From Lachnospiraceae bacterium (lineage in GTDB: Bacteria > Bacillota > Clostridia > Lachnospirales > Lachnospiraceae), in NCBI GenBank assembly GCA_021202715.1, contig JAJQCL010000184.1, forward strand, positions 848 through 7,024: DNA of 6,177 nt, in the 5' to 3' direction. The translations under genes were made by a program, and so were the position numbers. Positions 1 through 4,819 of this stretch are shown piece by piece (the stretch's first letter is position 1; each line of letters begins with the position of its first letter). The notes under the pieces were generated by a model, which searched no databases, had not been told where the DNA came from, and saw nothing but the letters and a program-made list of their open reading frames with translations.

Positions 1-35
1 CTGCTCTATTAGTTAAAATGCAAATAACAAAAAAG

Positions 36-41
36 AGGAGG
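36..41 (+). promoter_or_regulatory. Ribosome binding site of gene 1 (decides its start)
   Basis: AGGAGG lies nine bases before the ATG at 51. An in-frame ATG at 18 has no such site before it and would place the Shine-Dalgarno sequence inside the gene, so 51 is the better start. Confidence 0.8.
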
Positions 42-50
42 CAAAAAGCC

Positions 51-446
51 ATGAAGAACACAGCAACGACAACCACCACGGAGACCACCTCAAAGATCAT
101 TGACACCGGCTACTGCGGATACGAACTCCGGAAGATTGGGGAGACCTACAGGGCGTGGAAAGTCAACAGCCAGGGAAAATACATTTACGCCGAGAACCTG
201 GACGAATTGAAAAGCAAGGTTCGCAAGGAGGCCAGGAAGGATGTGGCAGCCGCAACAAAGAAATTCGAGGCGCTGAAAGCACAGGCCGAGGGCATCAAGA
301 CAGAGCAGGATTTGAAGATGGCGCACATCCATTGCTGCACAGCCTACGGCGACGGCGAGATTGGAAGCAGCCAGTTCGAAGAACTGAGGGACATCATGAT
401 CGACAGAAGAGACTGGTATGGATTCGCATGGGGCAAGGGGATTTAA
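51..446 (+). CDS. Small protein of unknown function, 131 aa, with a C-terminal GFAWGKGI module
   Basis: I do not recognise this family. The N-terminus is Thr-rich (residues 4-13). Residues about 20-60 look like a small beta-rich unit followed by a Lys/Glu-rich helix, with Y24, W36 and Y44-Y46 as likely core positions. Residues 60-90 are strongly helical and charged. Residues 76-131 align without gaps to gene 2 at 626-820, with 32 of 56 identical; shared positions include the DLK-AHI stretch, QF, LRD-MI and the terminal GFAWGKGI. No signal peptide or membrane segment is visible, so a cytoplasmic protein is likely. The gene looks like gene 2 plus an extra N-terminal domain. A hairpin follows at 480-500. 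The row at 61-120 is about 55% G+C by hand count, higher than the glycosyltransferase gene downstream. The coding call is good because of the ribosome binding site and the conserved paralogue; the function is unknown. Confidence 0.82.
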   Translation: MKNTATTTTTETTSKIIDTGYCGYELRKIGETYRAWKVNSQGKYIYAENLDELKSKVRKEARKDVAAATKKFEALKAQAEGIKTEQDLKMAHIHCCTAYGDGEIGSSQFEELRDIMIDRRDWYGFAWGKGI

Positions 447-468
447 ACCCTCCCCCGCAGTCAGGGTT

Positions 469-506
469 CAGCAGCCAACAGCCCTCTCCGGAGGGCTTTT
501 CTGCTG
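469..506 (+). terminator. Intrinsic terminator-like hairpin after gene 1
   Basis: The core stem AGCCCTC (480-486) pairs perfectly with GAGGGCT (491-497) around a TCCG loop and runs into TTTT (497-500). An outer CAGCAG (469-474) can also pair with CTGCTG (501-506). A short second hairpin, CTGTG (504-508) with CACAG (518-522), is followed by another TTTT. The T-tracts are short, so termination may be only partial. The arms are identical to those of the hairpin after gene 3. Confidence 0.6.
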
Positions 507-625
507 TGTTAATTATCCACAGTTTTCTGCCATCATCTTTGTGTACTTTATGGCGTCGAATTGACTGGATATAGTGCGGGAAAAGAGTTAATGTACATAC
601 AACAAAACGAAGGGAGCAAACCACC

Positions 626-820
626 ATGACGAACACCTACAGGAATTTCAAAGCCCAGGTCGAGAACATCCAGACCGAGAAGGACCTCAAGACAGCCCAC
701 ATTGCAATCTGCAAGAGCTACAGCGCCTACGGCATCAGCCACACGCAGTTCACGGCACTCAGGGACGCGATGATTGCCAAGAGGGAGCAGAAGGGATTCG
801 CATGGGGCAAGGGCATCTAA
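626..820 (+). CDS. Small protein of unknown function, 64 aa, paralogue of the C-terminal half of gene 1
   Basis: The ATG is preceded by AAGGGAG (610-616) at a nine-base spacing. The protein is short, charged and probably mostly helical, with no membrane segment or signal peptide. It matches residues 76-131 of gene 1 over its residues 9-64 without gaps (32 of 56 identical) and has the same GFAWGKGI end. The DNA similarity continues a little past the stop, where both genes have a CCCTCCCC run. This indicates duplication of the module, with gene 1 having gained or gene 2 having lost the N-terminal domain. Gene 3 starts 65 bases downstream with no terminator between, so the two may be co-transcribed. 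I cannot assign a function. The paralogue makes it very likely to be a real gene despite its small size. Confidence 0.8.
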   Translation: MTNTYRNFKAQVENIQTEKDLKTAHIAICKSYSAYGISHTQFTALRDAMIAKREQKGFAWGKGI

Positions 821-840
821 GCCCTCCCCTTAACAGACAG

Positions 841-852
841 CCGGATTTCCGG
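841..852. repeat. Short inverted repeat between genes 2 and 3
   Basis: CCGGA and TCCGG flank a TT centre. It is a 12-base dyad in the 65-base gap just before the gene 3 ribosome binding site. No T-tract follows. It could be an operator or a trace of an eroded hairpin, and it may be chance. Confidence 0.3.
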
Positions 853-885
853 TAACCGACAGCCCAATACAAGGAGGTACACACC

Positions 886-1167
886 ATGACACTCAATCAA
901 GCAGCAGACCAGCTTTACAACCTTTCCCTCGGCGGTTACTTTAACCGCGAGAAGTTCACAGCAGACGGATGGCGCCGGCACGTCAAAGCCCTCATGCGGA
1001 ATCCGGAGACGCTCAAGATTCCGAACACCTTGGTGCAGGAGATTGCTCTTGGGGACGGCTGGTGGCTTTTCAGCCTGGTCTACATTCCCAGCAGTGGAGA
1101 ATATGGCTGGGTGATCCCTGAGACCAGGGAAGAAGAGCAGCGGCTCAAAGACCGACTTCTCGCATAG
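886..1167 (+). CDS. Hypothetical protein, 93 aa
   Basis: A strong AAGGAGG (871-877) sits eight bases before the ATG. I do not recognise the family. The first 40 residues look helical (LNQAADQLYNL, then a W/R-rich stretch). A Trp- and Tyr-rich segment at about residues 57-77 (DGWWLFSLVYIP, then YGWVIPE) suggests two or three beta strands, and a charged helix ends the chain (REEEQRLKDRLL). There is no signal peptide and no transmembrane helix. It follows gene 2 with a short gap and ends just before a hairpin at 1174-1191, so it is probably the last gene of that small transcription unit. Genes 1 to 3 look like accessory or mobile-element cargo, but no recombinase, relaxase or phage gene is visible here to prove it. 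Confidence 0.75.
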   Translation: MTLNQAADQLYNLSLGGYFNREKFTADGWRRHVKALMRNPETLKIPNTLVQEIALGDGWWLFSLVYIPSSGEYGWVIPETREEEQRLKDRLLA

Positions 1168-1173
1168 CCCCAC

Positions 1174-1191
1174 AGCCCTCTTCGGAGGGCT
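1174..1191 (+). terminator. UUCG hairpin after gene 3
   Basis: AGCCCTC (1174-1180) pairs perfectly with GAGGGCT (1185-1191) around TTCG, giving a stable C(UUCG)G tetraloop. It begins six bases after the stop of gene 3. The downstream tail is not a clean T-tract, so it may act as a weak terminator or as a 3' end stabiliser. Confidence 0.5.
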
Positions 1192-1211
1192 TCAATAAAA
1201 TATTTCAGGCA

Positions 1212-1240
1212 TTGAACATAATTCGCTTGCTATGTATGAA
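1212..1240 (+). promoter_or_regulatory. Possible sigma-70-type promoter for gene 4
   Basis: TTGAAC (1212-1217) and TATGAA (1235-1240) are 17 bases apart, each with four of six consensus bases. An alternative is TATATA (1252-1257) with TTGCTA (1227-1232) at a long 19-base spacing. The stretch is A/T-rich and follows a hairpin, which fits a new transcription unit, but neither element is strong. Confidence 0.35.
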
Positions 1241-1264
1241 ATTATGAGTGATATATAGGCTACC

Positions 1265-1282
1265 GAAAAACCATGGCTTTTC
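1265..1282. repeat. 18-base dyad in the gene 4 leader
   Basis: GAAAA and TTTTC flank a CCATGG core, with one mismatched pair between arm and core. It lies just after the possible -10 elements and before the ribosome binding site, so it is placed like an operator or an early leader hairpin. Confidence 0.35.
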
Positions 1283-1305
1283 AGGGTGAATCGGAAAAAA
1301 TCAAA

Positions 1306-1312
1306 AAGGAGG
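1306..1312 (+). promoter_or_regulatory. Ribosome binding site of gene 4 (decides its start)
   Basis: AAGGAGG lies nine bases before the ATG at 1322. An in-frame GTG at 1286 would extend the protein by 12 basic residues but has no comparable site. Confidence 0.75.
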
Positions 1313-1321
1313 AACACGAGG

Positions 1322-1819
1322 ATGTTTCAGTATCATGATGGAAGGTTGTACCCAGATGTGACACCGAGAAAGTTATCATTTAAGATTCCGGACGGCTATT
1401 GGTTCGACACCTTCCCGGAGGGGAATTCAACTAACTGTATTGCACTGATGACAAAGGATCAGAATGTGAAGGTCGAGGTCAGCGTGGAAATGAGCCGGTG
1501 GAAAAGCACCGAGGAAGAAGCGCGGGACGAGTTTGAGGGCGCACCGCAGGTAGCGATTTCGGGACCCGACTCAATATCCGTTGGAAGGTTTAATGGACAC
1601 AGCATCTACTGCTTTTCAGAATCTTCGCAGTATGTGATTATTTTGGACATAGGCGAATGCAATCTTCGAGGCGCATTCAATTTGGAGGATTGCTTTAACA
1701 GGATGGAGATCGTTGTGACTGCCAGTTATGGTTCTGAGGATGAATCGATGTCGATGTTGAAGGATGCAATCCATGATCATAGATTTGAAGAGCTGCTCGA
1801 AAGCATCAAAGTAGAATAG
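1322..1819 (+). CDS. Hypothetical acidic protein, 165 aa
   Basis: A strong ribosome binding site supports the start. I do not recognise the family by sequence. The chain alternates beta-like stretches (LSFKIPDGYWFDTF, then CIALMTK, VKVEVSVEM, IYCF, YVIILDIG and MEIVVTASY) with an acidic C-terminal helix. An early LSFKIPDGYW pattern followed by a single alpha/beta domain is reminiscent of Mog1/PsbP-like (DUF1795-type) folds, but this is an impression of pattern only. There is no signal peptide or membrane segment, so it is probably cytoplasmic. It appears to be transcribed alone, with its own leader before it and a long hairpin after it. Single acidic proteins of this size in accessory DNA are sometimes immunity proteins, but no toxin gene lies next to it here, so I do not propose that function. 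Confidence 0.75.
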   Translation: MFQYHDGRLYPDVTPRKLSFKIPDGYWFDTFPEGNSTNCIALMTKDQNVKVEVSVEMSRWKSTEEEARDEFEGAPQVAISGPDSISVGRFNGHSIYCFSESSQYVIILDIGECNLRGAFNLEDCFNRMEIVVTASYGSEDESMSMLKDAIHDHRFEELLESIKVE

Positions 1820-1832
1820 GAAAAAGCCGACC

Positions 1833-1947
1833 GAGAGGGTGACCAAGTGCAAGCCCGGCAGGTAAGTTTCCAAGTGTGTGGCTATCAGAGAATTTTGATG
1901 CTCACAGGGTGGGAAGCCTACCTGCTGGGCTTTCTTTATCCCCTCTC
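1833..1947 (+). ncRNA. Candidate structured RNA or long terminator hairpin after gene 4
   Basis: A 14-base arm at 1851-1864 pairs with 1919-1932 with a single G-U wobble. Inside it, TTCC (1867-1870) can pair with GGAA, and an 11-base arm (TGTGGCTATCA) pairs with TGATGCTCACA with one C-C mismatch and two wobbles. Outside it, GAGAGGG (1833-1839) pairs perfectly with CCCTCTC (1941-1947). Together these give a nested hairpin of about 115 bases in a gap without a gene. The inner stem is followed by TTTCTTTAT, so the simplest reading is a large terminator. A small RNA or a cis-acting element is an alternative. I cannot match it to a known RNA family. Confidence 0.45.
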
Positions 1948-2140
1948 CCAGCGATTCTCTACCTATTTTCAACTAAACTGTGTCTGAATTTTTGTCCGAC
2001 TTTCACGAACTTTCAGGATTACCCGATATTTCCTCTTGCTTTTAAGAGATTTCAGAGTTAACTTGAAACCCAACAAAAAGGCAAGGTGCAGGGTTGCAGA
2101 CAGCCCACGCCGTCGGAGAAAATAAAGGAGTGGTACATAC
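1948..2140. other. Gap before gene 5: nothing else recognised
   Basis: The rest of the 321-base gap between genes 4 and 5 is A/T-rich to about 2070. It holds two adjacent copies of a CTTTCA-containing 10-mer near 1997-2017. I see no convincing promoter pair and no reading frame with a ribosome binding site until the one at 2124-2130 for gene 5. Confidence 0.5.
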
Positions 2141-2578
2141 ATGAGTGAAAACAAGGAAAAGAAAACACTGGTTGACCTGTGGCCGAGAGACTACGGCCTC
2201 CGGGGAGAGGAAGCGGTAATCGGGCAGATGCTCCTCGCCTACCTTTCCTCGGTCGGAGCGGAGCAGGCAGAGCGGATCATGTCGGAGGTTGTGAAGCCAA
2301 ACGACAGTGTGGAGCTTAAGCACAGAGTGGAGGTCAGCCGGAGCAGCATCGTGATCGACTGTAAGCAGCTTGCGCCTGTGATTGACCGGTCTGCGGAGAT
2401 GGCTCACAGCTACCTGGTTGAGGGCTTCTTAAGCCGGGACATGGAGTCGGATGTCCACAGCGAATTTGAAAAAGTCGGAGGGTATATAGAAAAGATAAGC
2501 GGTACAACCGCATCACAGAACCGCAGCCCGAAATTCTTTGATTTTCTCTACGACTGCTATCTGGTGACGCGGCGGTAA
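2141..2578 (+). CDS. Hypothetical protein, 145 aa
   Basis: AAAGGAG (2124-2130) precedes the ATG by ten bases. I do not recognise the family. The chain looks mostly helical: residues about 20-50 (REEAVIGQMLLAYL-like pattern, then AEQAERIMSEVV), a short strand region with SSIVIDCKQL, another amphipathic helix around residues 80-100, and a C-terminal FFDFLYDCYLVTRR end. There is no signal peptide and no transmembrane helix. It stands alone between a long untranslated gap and a good terminator, so it is probably a single-gene transcript. Base composition is similar to genes 1 to 3 and higher in G+C than the glycosyltransferase downstream, which suggests it belongs to the accessory region and not to the polysaccharide locus. 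Confidence 0.75.
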   Translation: MSENKEKKTLVDLWPRDYGLRGEEAVIGQMLLAYLSSVGAEQAERIMSEVVKPNDSVELKHRVEVSRSSIVIDCKQLAPVIDRSAEMAHSYLVEGFLSRDMESDVHSEFEKVGGYIEKISGTTASQNRSPKFFDFLYDCYLVTRR

Positions 2579-2639
2579 GTAAGCGACACGGCGAAAATTG
2601 AATCAAACGGAGCAGCTCACGCCTCATAGCAGAGCGATT

Positions 2640-2682
2640 ATGCCCACAGGTTTTGGAAAGTGCCAGCCTGTGGGTATTTTTA
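2640..2682 (+). terminator. Intrinsic terminator after gene 5
   Basis: CCCACAGG (2643-2650) pairs perfectly with CCTGTGGG (2667-2674). Three further outer pairs, one of them a wobble, extend the stem. TGG/CCA can pair inside the loop, and TATTTTTA follows. It lies 61 bases after the stop of gene 5 and cleanly separates that gene from the sugar locus. Confidence 0.75.
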
Positions 2683-2936
2683 TGCCTTGTTTGCACCGCA
2701 TATCAGCCCTTTTTACCTGAATTGTACCGCTTATCAGCTGTATCTCGTCCGAATATCGGCTTGCTTCGCATATCTTTTCTTAAAACAGTGGAATCTGCGG
2801 CAGATTGGCGGCGTTTTGACCGCATTTCTGCGGAAATAACCCTGTGGAAATCCCCCTATTGAATTGCATCGAATATCAGTTCGATTATGTGTCAAAAACA
2901 CTATATATAGTAGTTTAACAGAGAATTTACTACTAC
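2683..2936. other. Gene-free, dyad-rich stretch before the sugar locus
   Basis: I see no supported gene here. A 17-base motif occurs at 2691-2707 and again at 2722-2738 with two differences. Other short dyads are AATCTGC-G-GCAGATT (2792-2806), CCGCA/TGCGG (2820-2833), ATCGAA/TTCGAT (2868-2885), GTGT/ACAC (2889-2901) and the palindrome CTATATATAG (2901-2910). The last gives -10-like TATATA or TATAGT boxes, but no good -35 stands at the right distance. This stretch must hold whatever promoter serves the 2937 gene, unless transcription enters from further upstream. Confidence 0.45.
2691..2738. repeat. Direct repeat, two 17-base copies 31 bases apart
   Basis: Copies at 2691-2707 and 2722-2738 share 15 of 17 bases, with the core ACCGC-TATCAGC. 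Shorter relatives containing CG-ATATC occur near 2749-2760 and 2767-2774, and again near 2871-2879. They may be binding sites, or remains of a decayed repeat. Confidence 0.4.
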
Positions 2937-4805
2937 ATGTTGGATTATCCCCGCTTTCCACCTTGGTTTGAAATCTGGAAATTTCGCTCCATGCGTACAG
3001 ACACTCCAAAGGATATCCCAACGCACATGCTGAATGACCCGGGTGCGTTTATCACAAAGACTGGTCGATTCCTGCGGAAAACATCTCTCGATGAGTTGCC
3101 GCAAATTTTTAACATTTTTAGAGGGCAGATGAGCATTATCGGTCCCCGTCCGGCACTTTGGAATCAGGCTGATCTCGTAGCAGAACGCGACAAGTACGGC
3201 GCAAATGATGTGACTCCCGGCCTTACTGGTTGGGCACAGATTAATGGCCGTGACGAGCTAGAGATTCCGGTCATAGCAATGTTTGATGGAGAGTATGTTG
3301 AGAAAATGAACCTGTGGATGGACATTAATTGTTTTTTAGGGACGATTGGTTCGGTTTTGTCATCGGATGGTGTTGTCGAAGGCGGCACTGGTGAGATGCA
3401 CAAGGGAGGGGAGAAAACCGGTGATGGGAGTAAAATGTTGGTCAGTCCTGAGAAAATCAATAAAGAAATTAGAATTGGTGCTGCTGTTGTCGGCATAGCT
3501 AGTGCCATTGGCATTGGTACGCTTGCAGTTATTATAAAACACTTCTTGGAAAAAGATAAGCCGCAGGGGAGCCAACCTGCAGAGAAAAAGGAGAATAAGT
3601 ATACAGATTTAAAGATAGCAGTGGCTGCGACCGTTGGAGCAGTGGCAGGGGTTGCTATTTATAATAGTAGGAAGAAAAAGGTAAAGAATAATTCAAAGCA
3701 GATAATTGCAGTTATATCAAGTCATACACATTCTCTATTCTGGTTTCGCATGAATATGATGCAGGCTTTTCTTAATAAAGGATATAAGGTTATTGCTTTG
3801 GGGCAAGAGCAAGAAAGCGAATGGTCTGAGAAGTTTGCCGAGAATGGCATAGAGTACAGGCAGATATATGTCGAACGAAATGGCGTGAATCCGGCACACG
3901 ATTTAAGGACAATTAAAGAACTGGACAGCTTTTTGAAAAAGGAAAAGCCAGAAAAGATTTTCTGCTATCAGGCAAAAACGATTATATATACATGTCTGGC
4001 TGCAAAGAAAAATGGCATATCAGAAGTATACCCTCTGGTTGCAGGACTAGGCTCTATTTTTAACGGTACGTCTTTCAAAGGCAAATTGCTTAAGACAGTT
4101 ATGTGTACAGAATATAAGGTTGCTTTGAGAAACAGCAAAGCAGTTATGTTCCAGAATAACGATGACCTGTCGGCTTTTGTCAACGAGGGAATTGTCAAAA
4201 AGGAAAAGTGCAGGATTATCAATGGGTCAGGTGTAGATGTAGAAAAGTTCACTGTAAGGCTCATGCCAGAAGAGCCTGCATTTCTAATGATTACACGTCT
4301 TATTAGGGACAAGGGTGTCGGGGAGTACCTTGATGCATGTCGATTGATTAAGAAGAATAATCCCGCTATAAGATGCCTGCTAGTTGGTCCATATGACACA
4401 AATCCATCAGCGATTACTCCGGCAATACTTCAGGATTACATAGATGATGGAAGCGTTGAATACTTCGGGGAGCAGGAAGATGTGCGTCCGTTTATAGAAC
4501 AGGCGTCTGTCTTTGTCCTGCCGTCTTATCACGAAGGTACACCAAAGACAGTTCTGGAAAGCATGGCATGTGGCAGGGCAATCATTACAACAGATGCACC
4601 TGGATGTCGCGAGACAGTTACAGACGGTGTTAATGGATTCCTTGTTCCTGTAAAGGATGCAGGAGCGGTTGCAGATAAAATGCAACAGTTTATAGAAAAA
4701 CCGGAATTAGCCATTGAGATGGGCTCAAAAGGCAGAAGACTCGTTGAAGAAAAATACGATGTAAATAAAGTCAATGAGTCCATTATGAAAATAATGAATA
4801 TATAG
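2937..4805 (+). CDS. Chimeric protein: N-truncated sugar transferase, hydrophobic linker, PglA-like GT4 glycosyltransferase (622 aa)
   Basis: Residues 11-152 are a bacterial sugar transferase (monotopic phosphoglycosyltransferase), which moves a phosphosugar from a UDP-sugar to undecaprenyl phosphate. Visible motifs are KFRSM (15-19), the catalytic Asp-Glu pair in LDELPQ (D52, E53), GPRPA (69-73) and the PGLTGWAQINGR block (94-105). The domain ends in the usual GVVEGGTG. The family's N-terminal membrane region of about 45-55 residues is missing. Residues 153-254 are a linker with two Gly/Ala-rich hydrophobic segments (180-203 and 227-242). Residues 255-622 are a complete GT-B glycosyltransferase of family GT4, with an SHTHSLFWFRM start, VAGLGS (368-373) and an EX7E motif (E533 to E541); it most resembles PglA. 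The first start lacks a clear ribosome binding site and has an in-frame stop just upstream (2916). Translation might instead begin at the in-frame ATG 3435 and yield only linker plus GT4. The frame and GT4 domain are secure; the true start and an active sugar transferase are not. Confidence 0.85.
   Translation: MLDYPRFPPWFEIWKFRSMRTDTPKDIPTHMLNDPGAFITKTGRFLRKTSLDELPQIFNIFRGQMSIIGPRPALWNQADLVAERDKYGANDVTPGLTGWAQINGRDELEIPVIAMFDGEYVEKMNLWMDINCFLGTIGSVLSSDGVVEGGTGEMHKGGEKTGDGSKMLVSPEKINKEIRIGAAVVGIASAIGIGTLAVIIKHFLEKDKPQGSQPAEKKENKYTDLKIAVAATVGAVAGVAIYNSRKKKVKNNSKQIIAVISSHTHSLFWFRMNMMQAFLNKGYKVIALGQEQESEWSEKFAENGIEYRQIYVERNGVNPAHDLRTIKELDSFLKKEKPEKIFCYQAKTIIYTCLAAKKNGISEVYPLVAGLGSIFNGTSFKGKLLKTVMCTEYKVALRNSKAVMFQNNDDLSAFVNEGIVKKEKCRIINGSGVDVEKFTVRLMPEEPAFLMITRLIRDKGVGEYLDACRLIKKNNPAIRCLLVGPYDTNPSAITPAILQDYIDDGSVEYFGEQEDVRPFIEQASVFVLPSYHEGTPKTVLESMACGRAIITTDAPGCRETVTDGVNGFLVPVKDAGAVADKMQQFIEKPELAIEMGSKGRRLVEEKYDVNKVNESIMKIMNI
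2967..3392 (+). pseudogene. Sugar transferase domain lacking its N-terminal membrane anchor (possible remnant)
   Basis: From F11 onward the match to PglC/WcaJ-type enzymes is continuous and without stops. The ten residues before it (MLDYPRFPPW) do not resemble the family, and other frames upstream do not restore it. In C. jejuni PglC the catalytic pair is at positions 93-94; here it is at 52-53. The loss removes the re-entrant membrane helix that seats these enzymes on the membrane, so this part is either a remnant after recombination or depends on the following hydrophobic linker for membrane contact. Confidence 0.55.
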
Positions 4806-4819
4806 GGAGACTAAGAGAA

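Noticed and set aside
18..50. Upstream in-frame ATG for gene 1
   Set aside because: It has no ribosome binding site, and the strong AGGAGG lies inside this extension, at the right distance from the ATG at 51.
561..575. TTGACT and TATAGT as a promoter for gene 2
   Set aside because: The two hexamers are only three bases apart, far from the 16-18 needed, and neither has a good partner at the right distance.
1286..1321. GTG start extending gene 4 by 12 residues
   Set aside because: The extension is a Lys/Arg-rich translation of the leader and contains the ribosome binding site for the ATG at 1322.
1906..1919. T-box-like AGGGTGGGA stretch
   Set aside because: Only the first bases resemble the T-box antiterminator sequence. 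The rest differs, and no aminoacyl-tRNA synthetase or amino-acid gene follows.
1851..1932. Integron attC site
   Set aside because: The arms lack the conserved GTTRRRY and RYYYAAC core sites, and no integrase is visible.
2653..2862. Possible 69-residue + strand reading frame
   Set aside because: It begins inside the gene 5 terminator, has no ribosome binding site, and its translation looks like random A/T-rich non-coding sequence.
2691..2879. CRISPR array
   Set aside because: The repeats are short, diverged and irregularly spaced, and no cas gene is present.
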